A program made the position numbers and the translations under genes. A stretch of 64,000 bases of DNA from positions 105,271-169,270 of the forward strand of contig JAKQEE010000314.1 in assembly GCA_029558635.1 (NCBI GenBank), given 5' to 3'. The stretch is from Pseudomonadota bacterium. GTDB taxonomy: Bacteria; Pseudomonadota; Alphaproteobacteria; Micavibrionales; Micavibrionaceae. Below are positions 8,271-18,666 of this stretch, in pieces. Position 1 is the stretch's first letter; the number at the start of each line of letters is the position of its first letter. The notes beneath the pieces were generated by a model. It did no database searches. It was not told the DNA's origin and saw only the letters and a list, made by a program, of their open reading frames with translations.

Positions 8271-9431
8271 ATGATGACAAACAAACGCGCAACGATGATG
8301 ATCAAAAAGCTTGTTCTTCTGGTATCGGCACTCTGGATCGCCTCGATCCTGTTTTTGGCTGCCCTTATGCCTGCGGCCCACGCTGCGACGGCCCGCATTA
8401 AAGATATCGTCAATATAGAAGGCGTGCGCGACAACGCCCTGATCGGGTACGGTCTGGTTGTGGGGCTTAACGGTTCGGGCGACAAGCTCAATAACTCCCC
8501 TTTCACCAGCCAATCCCTGATTGCGATGCTGGAACGTTTGGGGGTTAACGTGCGCGGACAAAATTTGAACACCGGCAACGTTGCTGCCGTTATGGTCACG
8601 GCCACGATGCCACCGTTCCAGACCCAAGGGTCGCGTGTTGATGTGACCGTTTCCACGCTTGGCGATGCCAAAAGTCTTCAGGGCGGTACGCTTCTCGTTA
8701 CACCGTTGATGGGTGCTGACGGGGAAGTTTATGCCGTGGCGCAAGGTCCGGTGGCGATTGCCGGATTTTCGGCGGGCGGCGAAGCGCAGACCGTCACGCA
8801 AAATATTCCGACCCGCGGACGGATTGCCGATGGTGCGGTGGTTGAGCGCGAGATTGCGTTTAGTCTCAACGATCTTCCAGAAATCCGTCTGGCGCTGAAA
8901 AATCCCGATTTCACCACGGCACGCCGCATTGCGCAGGCGATTAACGGCTTTACCTCTGCCGATCTGTCTTATGCCAGCAATGATGCCACTGTGGTTCTCA
9001 AAAAATCCACGGGCTATCCCGGATCGATGGTCGACCTGATTACCGACATCGAACAACTCCCTATCCAGCCCGACCAAGTGGCCCGCGTTGTGATTGACGA
9101 AAACTCCGGCACGATTGTGATGGGGTCCGAAGTTCGCGTCAGCACCGTGGCCATCGCACAAGGCAGTCTGACGATCAAGGTCAACGAGACTCCGCAAGTG
9201 TCGCAACCCAATCCGTTTGCCGAGCAAGGCGACACAGTGATCGTTCCACGTACCGATATTAACGTGAATCAGGGAAGTGATGCGAAAATGACCATTCTTG
9301 AAAGCGGCGTCACGCTGCAAGACCTTGTGACCGGATTGAACAAACTCGGTGTGGGTCCGCGCGACATCATCACCATCCTGCAAGCCATTAAAGCCGCAGG
9401 CGCTCTGCAAGCTGAAATCGAGACCATGTAG
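8271..9431 (+). CDS. flgI: Flagellar P-ring protein FlgI
   Basis: ARIKDIVNIEGVRDNALIGYGLVVGLNGSGD... strong FlgI signature. Confidence 0.97.
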   Translation: MMTNKRATMMIKKLVLLVSALWIASILFLAALMPAAHAATARIKDIVNIEGVRDNALIGYGLVVGLNGSGDKLNNSPFTSQSLIAMLERLGVNVRGQNLNTGNVAAVMVTATMPPFQTQGSRVDVTVSTLGDAKSLQGGTLLVTPLMGADGEVYAVAQGPVAIAGFSAGGEAQTVTQNIPTRGRIADGAVVEREIAFSLNDLPEIRLALKNPDFTTARRIAQAINGFTSADLSYASNDATVVLKKSTGYPGSMVDLITDIEQLPIQPDQVARVVIDENSGTIVMGSEVRVSTVAIAQGSLTIKVNETPQVSQPNPFAEQGDTVIVPRTDINVNQGSDAKMTILESGVTLQDLVTGLNKLGVGPRDIITILQAIKAAGALQAEIETM

Positions 9432-9439
9432 GATTAAAG

Positions 9440-9805
9440 ATGAGCAATCTGGGAACAACCGCCACGCAAAATATGATCCAGACCGCCCAAGGTCAGGCGA
9501 GCCTTAACAAGGTTTCGCGTTCCGCCGACAAGCTTCTGGCCGACCGCTCGGCGCAGGCGGCGCAGGATTTCGAAGCTGTCTTTATCTCGGAAATGATCAA
9601 GCCGATGTTCGATATGATGCAAGTTGACGACACATTCGGCGGTGGCAAAGGTGAAGAAGTCTTCCGCGGCATGATGGTTCAGGAATACGGTAAAATGATC
9701 GCAGCCAAGGGCGGGATCGGCATCGCAGCTCAGGTTCAAGCCGAATTGCTCAAAACACAGGAACAATCCCAACAGGCGACTTTAGCCAAAACAGCAACAG
9801 AATAG
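9440..9805 (+). CDS. flgJ: Rod-binding protein (FlgJ N-terminal/CheL-like)
   Basis: AAQDFEAVFISEMIKPMFDMMQVDDTFGGGKGEEVFRGMMVQEYGKMIAAKGGIGIA. Confidence 0.88.
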   Translation: MSNLGTTATQNMIQTAQGQASLNKVSRSADKLLADRSAQAAQDFEAVFISEMIKPMFDMMQVDDTFGGGKGEEVFRGMMVQEYGKMIAAKGGIGIAAQVQAELLKTQEQSQQATLAKTATE

Positions 9806-9820
9806 CAGGAGAGACAAAGA

Positions 9821-10303
9821 ATGAATGCACAAGCTTTAACTACAAACGCCCCATCTTCCCCGATTGCACAGGCCGAACGCTTGCTTCTCTCCGTTCTGGA
9901 GAAAATGGAAAAACTGACCGTGTTATTTACTCAGGAGCTCGATAGTCTGACTGCCAACGATATGAGCAAGTTTCAGGAAATCCAACCGGAGAAAATCCGT
10001 TTGATCCGTGATTGTGAATCCGGTGTTGCCGAAATCGAAGCCAAAAAAGAAACCATTGCGTTGTGCAATCCTGTTTTGAAAGAACGCCTGATCTCTTCCC
10101 ATGCCGTTCTTTCCGACATGGCCGTGCAGTCGAAGCGTGCCTGTGAAGCTCGGGCCCGCAGTGTCAAGCGTATCCAGAACCGTTTGCTTCAGGCCGCGCG
10201 CATGATGGTGAACAAGGATAAAAAGAATTACGGACGCAACGGCAAGATCGAAACCTCGCCGAAAAACCGTCCGGTTGCCACTGCGATCAACGAAGCCATT
10301 TAA
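9821..10303 (+). CDS. FlgN-like flagellar chaperone
   Basis: Helical, FlgN-like size and position between flgJ-like and fliK. Confidence 0.5.
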   Translation: MNAQALTTNAPSSPIAQAERLLLSVLEKMEKLTVLFTQELDSLTANDMSKFQEIQPEKIRLIRDCESGVAEIEAKKETIALCNPVLKERLISSHAVLSDMAVQSKRACEARARSVKRIQNRLLQAARMMVNKDKKNYGRNGKIETSPKNRPVATAINEAI

Positions 10304-10321
10304 CCTGAAAAGGATTTTACC

Positions 10322-11977
10322 ATGACCTCTCCTTCCGTTTCCATGGTCGCTCCGGCCACCTCGTCCCCTCTTTCGATGTTGGGCGGGCTTGGCAGCGCCA
10401 ATCCCAATTCCAAAGCGGCCGCCGGACAATTTTTCGGCTTTCTGCAATTCCTGCAAAATTCGAATGCTGCCGATTTAACGGGCGAACAAATGTCCCCTGC
10501 CATGCAGGGCGGCATGCATGCGCGGTTTCAGGTTCTCTCGGCCAATGATGCCGAATTTCAGAATTTCTTGAGCCAACTCGGGGAAACAACCGGATTGCCG
10601 CAAAATGTTCTGCTGGCCTTGACCACAGGTGTGCCCAGCGAGTTTTTGCCGGAGGGGACTGAAACAAATGGCATGGCCTCTCTGACACTCGATCAACTCT
10701 CCGAACTGGTCAGCTCGCATTCCGATGCGTTGGCCAACGGGAATATTTTGCTGGTAGCGGCCAATGTTGCGCCGGAAGATATGGAACAGGTCGCACAATC
10801 CCTTTCCGCGGCGCTTGATAAATTCCAGAAGCTCCAAAACCTTCCGAATGTGGACGCTGGCACGAACGCCGATGCAACGGATGACAGCGCAGATGGTAGC
10901 GCGTCACAGCCCGTCCAATTGGTTTTGGTAACGCTGGTTCCTGCATCGTCCGAAGAGTCTGTTTCTGCAGATTCTGTTTCTGACGACGCCGATGCCCCCG
11001 GCATCCCCACTGATGATACTTCACCTGATGCCAATGCAGTCAACTGGTTGGCTTTTGCCAATATCATTTCCGATATATACCGTCCAAAGGATGCCGCTTC
11101 CTCTTCTACATCAACCGATGATGCCCTTGCCGTCGGTGCAGCTACCTCCGGCACCGATGCAGAGGGTGACGCCAGCCCGTTTGCCGGAAAGCCGCTATCA
11201 ACCGCAGAAATGGCCGCATTGAAAAGCGAAGGCAATATTTCTGCTGATGCCGATCTTCTGCAGGCATATACCCCCAAAGCCCATGCCGAAAAAGTGGCGT
11301 CCTTTGAAGGAGCGTTGAAACTTGATGCTTCCAATCCGGACAGTGCCGCAGTACGGTTTTTGGGACAAAACAAAGACTGGGCAAATGGAGCCAATAAGCT
11401 GGCGTTCGATCCGGCCAGCTGGTCTTTACCCGCCACGTCATCTCCTTCCGCGCAAAACGCTCTGGCCAATCCGGTGTTGACCAATAGTTCGGCGGCGGCA
11501 GCCCATCCTGTCGCGCAAGCGGTTACGGCGATGATTGAAAAAACCGTCCAGAACGGCGAAGTCAAAACCCAGACACTCAGTGTCGAACTTGACCCACCGG
11601 AGCTTGGCCGTGTGCAAATCCATCTCTCTTACGAGAAGGGCGAACCGATGAAGGTGCGTCTATTGACCGAGAAGGAGGATACGCTCACGATCCTTCGCCG
11701 CGATTCCCATGCGCTCAGACAGGCGCTTGAAAATGCGGGCGTGCAAATGGACGGCTCGTCGCTCAATTTCGATATGTCGCATGACAGCAATGCGTTCGGG
11801 CAAGCCATGGCGCAGCAGCAGGACGGCAAGAACGGCTCATCGTCTTCGTTCCGTCTGGCGGGGGGAGATGTCTCCGCGATTGGTGCGTCCGGCTCCGATT
11901 CTCATGTTATCGAGACCAGCCTCGGCATTATGATCGACGAAGCAACCGGACAGGTGCGGTATAACTTGCTTGCCTAA
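10322..11977 (+). CDS. fliK: Flagellar hook-length control protein FliK
   Basis: C-terminal LSVELDPPELGRVQIHLSYEKGEPMKVRLLTEKEDTLTILRRDSHALRQALENAGV. Confidence 0.9.
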   Translation: MTSPSVSMVAPATSSPLSMLGGLGSANPNSKAAAGQFFGFLQFLQNSNAADLTGEQMSPAMQGGMHARFQVLSANDAEFQNFLSQLGETTGLPQNVLLALTTGVPSEFLPEGTETNGMASLTLDQLSELVSSHSDALANGNILLVAANVAPEDMEQVAQSLSAALDKFQKLQNLPNVDAGTNADATDDSADGSASQPVQLVLVTLVPASSEESVSADSVSDDADAPGIPTDDTSPDANAVNWLAFANIISDIYRPKDAASSSTSTDDALAVGAATSGTDAEGDASPFAGKPLSTAEMAALKSEGNISADADLLQAYTPKAHAEKVASFEGALKLDASNPDSAAVRFLGQNKDWANGANKLAFDPASWSLPATSSPSAQNALANPVLTNSSAAAAHPVAQAVTAMIEKTVQNGEVKTQTLSVELDPPELGRVQIHLSYEKGEPMKVRLLTEKEDTLTILRRDSHALRQALENAGVQMDGSSLNFDMSHDSNAFGQAMAQQQDGKNGSSSSFRLAGGDVSAIGASGSDSHVIETSLGIMIDEATGQVRYNLLA

Positions 11978-11986
11978 TACCAGTTG

Positions 11987-12001
11987 TTAATACTCTGTTA
12001 A
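11987..12001 (+). promoter_or_regulatory. Candidate CtrA box (TTAA-N7-TTAA)
   Basis: TTAATACTCTGTTAAG upstream of the flagellin-like gene. Confidence 0.6.
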
Positions 12002-12087
12002 GAATTACCGTTCACAATTGATGTGTGCAGGGTGCGAGGATTTGCGCCCGTCTTAAATCGGCCCCAGAAAGGAGGACCAGCACCATC

Positions 12088-12882
12088 ATGAGCGTAAGCA
12101 ATTCCGTTTTTTATTCCCCCGTACTTGGACAATATCTTTCGAAATCCGGACACAAGGCCGCTTCGCCTGCCGATGCCGCTTCATCCATTCTGGAGATCGC
12201 CAAGCTGTCGCGTCGTGAATTTCTTCAGGTCCTTCAGGGGTTTGATGACAATCTCGATACTCTTGAATCCTCCCTCTCCTCGGTTCAGGAGGTTATCGGC
12301 ATTCTTGAAGAAGCCGGAGGATTGAGTGTGCGCGCCCGTAACTTCTTGCAAGAAGACGGCGGCGCTAAAAAATACAAAGACAAGTTGGCCGATCTGGAGC
12401 TTTGGTATAACAAAACACTGGAAAAGCTTGATGCCTATATCGAAAAGTCGGAGGCGGGTGGCGGAGTCAATCTGCTCAAGGGAGATTCTCTGACCATTCT
12501 GTTCGATCCGGCGGGACAATCCACTTTGCTGACTCAGGGGATTAATCTGACCGCCAAAGGCTTGGGCATTCGTCCGCCTGATTTTTCATCGCTGCATAAC
12601 ATCCAGAATGCGCGGATCGACATTACCAACAGCATTGATCTGGCCGTTACGCTGCGCAACATCGTGTCGTCCGATATTTCAACCATCAAGACGCGCCGCG
12701 AGTTTTGTGAAACCGCCCTGTCGTTCCTGACACAGATTCACGATTACCTGACGTCAGCGGGTCCAAACGACGAGCCGCACACTTACCTCGATTTGTGCCA
12801 GCATATTCCCGACTTGGCGGATGGCGAGCCTCTGGCTGCCGAACCGCAACTGGTCACACTTGAAAATTTCAGAACACAATAA
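12088..12882 (+). CDS. Divergent flagellin-like protein
   Basis: YNKTLEKLDAYIEKSEAGGGVNLLKGDSLTILFDPAGQSTLLTQGINLTAKGLGI resembles the flagellin pattern; next to flbT. Confidence 0.65.
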   Translation: MSVSNSVFYSPVLGQYLSKSGHKAASPADAASSILEIAKLSRREFLQVLQGFDDNLDTLESSLSSVQEVIGILEEAGGLSVRARNFLQEDGGAKKYKDKLADLELWYNKTLEKLDAYIEKSEAGGGVNLLKGDSLTILFDPAGQSTLLTQGINLTAKGLGIRPPDFSSLHNIQNARIDITNSIDLAVTLRNIVSSDISTIKTRREFCETALSFLTQIHDYLTSAGPNDEPHTYLDLCQHIPDLADGEPLAAEPQLVTLENFRTQ

Positions 12883-12907
12883 GTAAATGTAGAAAAGAGA
12901 TACTATC

Positions 12908-13306
12908 ATGGCTTTGATTATCGACCTGAAACCCGAAGAAAAAATCCTGATTGGCTCTGCCGTTATCATCAACGACAAGCAACGGACACGCCTTCACATC
13001 TCCGGCGACACACCGATCCTGCGCGAGAAAGATGTGATGCAGGAAGAAGACGCCGCAACGCCGTGCCGCAAAGTGTATTTTCTGATCCAGTGTATGTATC
13101 TGGCGCGTAATCCGCGGGAATATCATCCGAAATATTTCGAGTTGTTAAAAATGATCCAGACCGCCGCGCCCAGCACATCCGTCTTCTTTGCGCGAATCAA
13201 CGCCCATATCGTTCAAGGGCATTATTATAAAGCGTTGCGCGAAGCGCGCGATCTCATCACCCATGAAGATGAATTACTCAAGGCCAGCGGCGTGAGCATG
13301 GGATAA
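12908..13306 (+). CDS. flbT: Flagellar biosynthesis repressor FlbT
   Basis: GSAVIINDKQRTRLHISGDTPILREKDVM...YFLIQCMYLARNPREYHPKYFELL. Confidence 0.93.
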   Translation: MALIIDLKPEEKILIGSAVIINDKQRTRLHISGDTPILREKDVMQEEDAATPCRKVYFLIQCMYLARNPREYHPKYFELLKMIQTAAPSTSVFFARINAHIVQGHYYKALREARDLITHEDELLKASGVSMG

Positions 13307-13331
13307 ACAATTTCCCGTCTTTCCAAAAACA

Positions 13332-13355
13332 AAAGCCGCCCGAAAGAGCGGCTTT
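13332..13355 (+). terminator. Intergenic hairpin terminator between convergent genes
   Basis: AAAGCCGC-loop-GCGGCTTT. Confidence 0.7.
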
Positions 13356-13379
13356 GATCTATTTTATGGCCTTTTGAAA

Positions 13380-13898
13380 TCAGGCCTCGGTATCTACCGA
13401 GTTCAGGCTTCCCGTCGTCTTTGTCCCCGTCGTAGCGCCTGAACCGCCGACTTTGAGCTCCCGGGTTCCGGTATCGCCGCTCTTCCCTGATCCCGGAAGA
13501 GGGAGATTCTGTTGCACTTTGACTTCCTGACGGGCCTGACGGTATTGAACGCTGCTCTCGACCAGATCGGCACTTTGCTGTTGTGCGCGGAATTGGGCTT
13601 CCGCCTGTGCGCTTGCCTCAGCACGAGCCTGATTCGCCTGAGCGCGCTGATAAGCTCTGATTTGACCCTCGGTCGGAAACTGGCGGACACGATCTCCGGT
13701 CTCCGAATCACGGACGACCAAAATAGGCTTGCTGGATCCCCCATTGAGATCAACATGCGGACTAAGATAAGGAGCCGTAACTCCCGCTGTCTGAACACGC
13801 GTTGGATTTGCCGCAAAAGATTGAGTCGAAGCCGTCTGCTCCGCGACAGCGCGGATCACTTGGGCATTCGATACTGCGGCATTGACTGCCTCAATCAT
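13380..13898 (-). CDS. FlaG-like flagellar protein
   Basis: ILVVRDSETGDRVRQFPTEGQIRAYQRAQ resembles FlaG VVDxETGEVIRQIPSE motif. Confidence 0.5.
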   Translation of the reverse strand: MIEAVNAAVSNAQVIRAVAEQTASTQSFAANPTRVQTAGVTAPYLSPHVDLNGGSSKPILVVRDSETGDRVRQFPTEGQIRAYQRAQANQARAEASAQAEAQFRAQQQSADLVESSVQYRQARQEVKVQQNLPLPGSGKSGDTGTRELKVGGSGATTGTKTTGSLNSVDTEA

Positions 13899-14105
13899 TT
13901 TACTTCCCTTACCTTTCCTTCGGACTTAAACCTGCATCCTGCAGATATACACCCGTCCCTATTATCATCATACAGGAGCCGCAAAGGACAAGTCAAGGAT
14001 TTTTCCTCCTAAACCCCTGTTTTTTTAGTAAAAAAACTGTTAACAACCTAACAACTACTTGAAAAGTGATTTGATCTATTTCACCCCCCCAAGTAATTCA
14101 CAGAT

Positions 14106-14119
14106 GACTCGATCGAGTC
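14106..14119. promoter_or_regulatory. Perfect 14-bp palindrome, possible operator
   Basis: GACTCGATCGAGTC in the long AT-rich region upstream of fliF. Confidence 0.4.
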
Positions 14120-14126
14120 GTTATTT

Positions 14127-14141
14127 TTAATTATTTGTTAA
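14127..14141 (+). promoter_or_regulatory. Candidate CtrA box upstream of fliF
   Basis: TTAATTATTTGTTAA (TTAA-N7-TTAA) plus extra TTAAC half-sites downstream. Confidence 0.6.
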
Positions 14142-14389
14142 TTATTTTACGACAATTAACACTCTGCGATTCACATAATTATACAGCATTGAATCTATTG
14201 GTTTTTTTCATTAACAACTATGGAAAGATTCGCCTGTTTCTGATACAATAAAACTGGCGAGTCATGCGACTTGTCAGGGTATCGGGATCACCTGAGCATG
14301 ATCAGTGGCAGAGATGTCTGTCATACATGTGTCGGTTTTTTCCCTGCCGGAATGACAATGACAAGATAAAAGCGGAAAGAACCTGACCT

Positions 14390-16075
14390 GTGAATAATTT
14401 TCTGGACACATTAAAAAAGCTGGGCCCTGCGCGTCTGAGCATCATGGGTGCTGTGCTGCTCGGGCTGTTCATTTTCTTTATTTACATCTCAATGCAAGTC
14501 TCTGGTCCGAAAATGAAAATGCTCTACAAGGATCTGGGCAGTGAAGATTCCGCCGCTATTGCCGGCAAACTCGAAGAGCTGAACATCCGCTACGAAGTTA
14601 CTCCCGATGGCACGAAGGTCAGTGTGCCGGAAAAAGAAATCGGTCGTGCCAGAATGCTGCTGGCGCAGTCGGGGCTCCCCAATGGAGGCTCGTTGGGTTA
14701 TGAATTGTTCGACAAGCAATCGAGTTTCGGTACAACCAGCTTTGTCCAGAACATCAATCAGGTCCGTGCGCTGGAGGGCGAGCTTTCCCGTACGATTTCC
14801 GCACTTGAGCCGGTACGCAGTGCACGCGTCCATCTGGTTCTGCCCCAACGCGAATTGTTCAGCCGCGAAAGCCGTCCGGCCACTGCCAGCGTCTTTCTGA
14901 AACTGAAGAGCAGCGGCGGCCTTGATCGCGATCAAATCGCGGGCATCCAGTCGCTGGTCGCGTCCGCCGTTCCCGATCTCAAAGTCAAAAGCGTTTCCAT
15001 CGTCGATTCCGAAGGCGTTCTGCTGGCTGGCGGGAATGAAGATGACTCCACCCTCCTCTCCGCAAAAGCCGATGAGGCCAAGCGCAATTACGAGCAACGG
15101 TTGACCCGCGTGGTCGAAGACCTCGTCGGGCGCACGGTCGGGTACGGAAATGTCCGCGCCAATGTGGTGGCCGATCTCAACTTCGACCGCCTGAGTGAAA
15201 ATCAGGAAATTTATGATCCTGAAGGCCAAGTTGTCCGTTCAACCCAAACCGTTGAAGATAAAAGCAGCGAGACAGATAAAAGCTCGAGCGAAGTTTCCGT
15301 TCAAAATAACATTCCAGGCGGCAATGCCGATCTGTTGAACGGTGGCGGACCGACCTCCAACGCTGCACGTACGGAAGAGACCACCAACTTTGAAATCAGC
15401 AAAACCATCCGTTCCGTTGTTCGTGAAACTGGTGAAGTCAAAAAACTTTCCGTGGCTGTTCTGATTGATGGGACCTACGATACTGATGCCGAAGGCAAAA
15501 AAACCTATAAGCCGCGCTCGGAAGAGGAAATCAAAAACCTGACGGCCCTCGTGTCCTCCGCCATTGGATATGACCAGAAACGCGGTGATACGCTTGAAGT
15601 CATAAATATGCAGTTTGCCGATATCTCTACCACGCCTGAAGATGACGAAACCAAAATTCTCGGTTTTGACCGTGGCGATCTTCTGGATGCCGCTGAAGTT
15701 ATTACCGTAGCGATCATGATCGTTCTGGTTGTGCTTCTGGTTCTTCAGCCTATGGTTGGCCGTTTGCTATCCACTGAATCCGAAGGCGGTGAACCCGAAG
15801 GTGGCTACGATCCTTCCATGGGTCTTCTGCCTTCCGCACATGGACAAAACCCCGCGCTGATGCCGCCCGGAATGGCGGGGCATGGCGGCGGGGGTGAAGC
15901 AGCGGACTTCCTTCTGGCCCAAGGGGGCAGCGAGGAAGAAGCCATGATCGACGTGCAGAAAGTCGAAGGCCGTGTGAAAGCGTCTTCCCTCAAGAAAGTC
16001 GAAGATATAGTTTCAGCCTATCCCGAAGAAACCGTTTCGGTTCTGAGAGGATGGATGTCACAGGAGAACACATAG
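14390..16075 (+). CDS. fliF: Flagellar MS-ring protein FliF (GTG start)
   Basis: [79 protein letters not shown]. Confidence 0.97.
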   Translation: MNNFLDTLKKLGPARLSIMGAVLLGLFIFFIYISMQVSGPKMKMLYKDLGSEDSAAIAGKLEELNIRYEVTPDGTKVSVPEKEIGRARMLLAQSGLPNGGSLGYELFDKQSSFGTTSFVQNINQVRALEGELSRTISALEPVRSARVHLVLPQRELFSRESRPATASVFLKLKSSGGLDRDQIAGIQSLVASAVPDLKVKSVSIVDSEGVLLAGGNEDDSTLLSAKADEAKRNYEQRLTRVVEDLVGRTVGYGNVRANVVADLNFDRLSENQEIYDPEGQVVRSTQTVEDKSSETDKSSSEVSVQNNIPGGNADLLNGGGPTSNAARTEETTNFEISKTIRSVVRETGEVKKLSVAVLIDGTYDTDAEGKKTYKPRSEEEIKNLTALVSSAIGYDQKRGDTLEVINMQFADISTTPEDDETKILGFDRGDLLDAAEVITVAIMIVLVVLLVLQPMVGRLLSTESEGGEPEGGYDPSMGLLPSAHGQNPALMPPGMAGHGGGGEAADFLLAQGGSEEEAMIDVQKVEGRVKASSLKKVEDIVSAYPEETVSVLRGWMSQENT

Positions 16076-16076
16076 A

Positions 16077-17099
16077 ATGCGGTCGCGTGAAGATTTCAGA
16101 ACATTGAGCGGCGTCGAAAAGACAGCCATTTTCCTGCTGTCTCTCGGCGAGGAACATACAGCCAAGATATTCCAGAATATGGATGAGGAAGAGATTCTCG
16201 AAATCTCCCAGACGATGGCCAATTTGGGGCGCGTCAGTGCGTCGGTGGTTGAGCGTCTGTTCATGGAATTCGCCGAGCAGATGTCATCTTCGGGGACTCT
16301 GGTCGGGACGTTTGAAAGCACCGAACGCCTTCTGTCCAAGGCGGGGATGAACAAAGATAAAATCGGCCAGATTATGGAGGAAATCCGCGGTCCGGCCGGA
16401 CGGACGATGTGGGAGAAACTCGGCAACGTCAATGAAGAGGTTCTCGCCAACTTCCTACAAAAAGAATATCCGCAAACGGTGGCGGTCGTTCTCTCCAAAA
16501 TCTCGACCGATCACGCCGCCCGCGTTCTGGCGTTGTTGCCTGAAGGTTTCGCTCTGGAGGTCATTCACCGCATGCTGCGTATGGAGGCCATCCAGAAAGA
16601 AGTTCTCGACGATGTTGAAAAGACACTCCGCGTCGAGTTCATGGCCAACCTTGCCAAGACCACGCGCCGCGATTCCCACGAGCTTATGGCCGAGATTTTC
16701 AACAACCTCGAACGCGCCGTGGAAAGCCGTATCATGGGGTCTCTCGAAGAAACCGCGCCGGATGCCGCCGAGAAAATCCGCGCCCTGATGTTCACCTTCG
16801 AAGATCTGGGAAATCTCGATCCTTCTTCCGTACAGACGATTATCCGCGCTGCCGATAAGGATAAGCTGCCGATTGCCCTGAAAGGTGCAACCGATACGCT
16901 CAAAGACCTGTTCTTCTCGAACATGTCCGAACGCGCCGCCAAGATCATGAAAGAAGACATGGCTGCCATGGGACCAATGCGTCTCAAGGATGTCGAGGAA
17001 GCACAGCAATATATCGTTACCGTCGCCAAAGATCTCGAATCCCGTGGAGAGGTTATCCTTTCCAAAGGCAATAAAGAAGAAGACGCGATGATTTACTAA
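16077..17099 (+). CDS. fliG: Flagellar motor switch protein FliG
   Basis: [31 protein letters not shown]...[13 protein letters not shown]. Confidence 0.97.
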   Translation: MRSREDFRTLSGVEKTAIFLLSLGEEHTAKIFQNMDEEEILEISQTMANLGRVSASVVERLFMEFAEQMSSSGTLVGTFESTERLLSKAGMNKDKIGQIMEEIRGPAGRTMWEKLGNVNEEVLANFLQKEYPQTVAVVLSKISTDHAARVLALLPEGFALEVIHRMLRMEAIQKEVLDDVEKTLRVEFMANLAKTTRRDSHELMAEIFNNLERAVESRIMGSLEETAPDAAEKIRALMFTFEDLGNLDPSSVQTIIRAADKDKLPIALKGATDTLKDLFFSNMSERAAKIMKEDMAAMGPMRLKDVEEAQQYIVTVAKDLESRGEVILSKGNKEEDAMIY

Positions 17100-17121
17100 T
17101 GCCAGTCGAGGAAATGCCTGC

Positions 17122-17799
17122 GTGAACAACGACCGACGAAAATATTTTTTTGATGCCAACAATTTTGACAACCCGAACGCACGCGATCGGGATGAGGACC
17201 TTCCTCCTCCGCCCCCTGTCTTTTCACTCGAAGAATTAGGGGCTGCCAAGGATGTAAGTTTTGAACTTGGACGTGAACAGGGCATAGAAGAAGCCCGCGT
17301 TTCCCGCGAGCAATATATCGCTTCGCAAATTTCGGGTATTCACGACCAAATTCGTGCCCTATTGCTGGCCGAACAAATGCGCGAAAAGAAATTCGAAGAG
17401 GACGTTCTGTCTCTTTGCCGTGCCCTGTTGACACGCATTTTTCCGTCGCTGGCGGCGGCGCACAGTATCGACGAAATCCTCAATGTGGTCCGCAATATTC
17501 TGGCCCAGCAGGATCAAGCCAAAATCATAATTGAAGTTCCCGCCGCCGATTTCGCGGAGATTTCCGCGTCCCTCGAACTTCTGATCGAATCGGAACAGGG
17601 GCGAATCCAGATCACGCAAGCCGACGATCTGGAGATGGGCAGTTGCCGGATGAAGTGGGAAAATGGCGGCGCCCTGCGGGATCAAGGGATGCTGGTCGAT
17701 GCCGTTTTGAAAGAAATCGAAGATGGACTTGCCCCGAAGGCCCAAAAAAGCGACAATAGCGAATCAGAGAATGATGTGACTGAGGGAGACAGCGCATGA
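17122..17799 (+). CDS. fliH: FliH-like flagellar assembly protein (GTG start)
   Basis: Position between fliG and fliN; LEMGSCRMKWENGGALRDQGMLVDAVLKEIED typical FliH C-terminus. Confidence 0.8.
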   Translation: MNNDRRKYFFDANNFDNPNARDRDEDLPPPPPVFSLEELGAAKDVSFELGREQGIEEARVSREQYIASQISGIHDQIRALLLAEQMREKKFEEDVLSLCRALLTRIFPSLAAAHSIDEILNVVRNILAQQDQAKIIIEVPAADFAEISASLELLIESEQGRIQITQADDLEMGSCRMKWENGGALRDQGMLVDAVLKEIEDGLAPKAQKSDNSESENDVTEGDSA

Positions 17800-18152
17800 G
17801 CGACCCAGATAATCCTGAAACCGGAACCGGTGATTTCAATCCGAACGAAATTTCCGACCCGAACGAGGGCAAGGAAGAGAACCCTTTTGAAATCGGTGAG
17901 CCGATGGCGAGCGATGTGACCGCTATCTACGACATTCCTGTCCAGATTTCGGCTGTGCTGGGGCGCTCTTCCATGAAAGTTTCTCAACTCCTGAAATTGG
18001 GACGCGGGGCCGTGATCGAACTTGATAGAAAGGTCGGTGAATCCATCGACATCTATGTGAATAACCGTCTTGTCGCCCGCGGCGAAGTCGTGGTCGTCGA
18101 AGACCGTTTGGGCATCACCATGACCGAGATTGTGAAATCAGAGCAGAGCTAG
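17796..18152 (+). CDS. fliN: Flagellar motor switch protein FliN
   Basis: IPVQISAVLGRSSMKVSQLLKLGRGAVIELDRKVGESIDIYVNNRLVARGEVVVVEDRLGITMTEI. Confidence 0.96.
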   Translation: MSDPDNPETGTGDFNPNEISDPNEGKEENPFEIGEPMASDVTAIYDIPVQISAVLGRSSMKVSQLLKLGRGAVIELDRKVGESIDIYVNNRLVARGEVVVVEDRLGITMTEIVKSEQS

Positions 18153-18162
18153 AAGCTCCCCT

Positions 18163-18666
18163 CTACATCACTAAAATATTGGGTTTTTGAAGCGGTGTGG
18201 TAGCCTGCCTCGGAGACCCGCCGCTTGCCGCATCTGCTTTGGGTTCAAGAAGCTCCTTGTTGACGGAGATTCCCATTTTCAAATCGCCTGATGCTTTGAG
18301 CATCGTTTCGAGCGTATGGGAGAAATAGATCCATGATGGTTCTTCTTTTAAACCGGAGGTTTCTTTCCGTCTCATATCTTCCATTGTGTGGGTCAGATTG
18401 ACGATTGTTTTTCTGACATCCTTGATATAGAGGTCGAATGATTCCCCAGTGCCTTGATCCGTCTTGAATTGGAATCTTGCCGCCTTCTCGCCCCTGTCCT
18501 TATCAATCAAACCCAAATATGTGACGGGAGGCATTTTTCCGGTCATATCATTCATATTTTCAATCAGGAGTGCGTTTTCGGGGACGCATTTGCGGCTTGG
18601 GGAAATCGGGCCATCGCTTCTGAGGCATGTCATGTTTTCGAAATACTGGTTTTTCTTTTGTCCCAT
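18163..18666 (-). CDS. Hypothetical protein
   Basis: 167-aa ORF, RBS-like AAGGTG before ATG at 18666; no recognised family. Confidence 0.55.
   Translation of the reverse strand: MGQKKNQYFENMTCLRSDGPISPSRKCVPENALLIENMNDMTGKMPPVTYLGLIDKDRGEKAARFQFKTDQGTGESFDLYIKDVRKTIVNLTHTMEDMRRKETSGLKEEPSWIYFSHTLETMLKASGDLKMGISVNKELLEPKADAASGGSPRQATTPLQKPNILVM

Noticed and set aside
8241-9458. 405-aa minus-strand ORF
   Set aside because: Shadow ORF antisense to flgI; composition typical of reverse-frame translation, no RBS or family resemblance.
10693-11565. 290-aa minus-strand ORF
   Set aside because: Antisense to fliK's Ala/Ser/Asp-rich region, where repetitive codons open the reverse frame.
14254-14270. 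TGGCGAGTCATGCGA upstream of fliF as a sigma-54 promoter
   Set aside because: GG to GC spacing is 8, not 10.
14315-14333. TGGCAGAGATGTCTGT upstream of fliF as a sigma-54 promoter
   Set aside because: -12 element is TG rather than GC; too weak to call.
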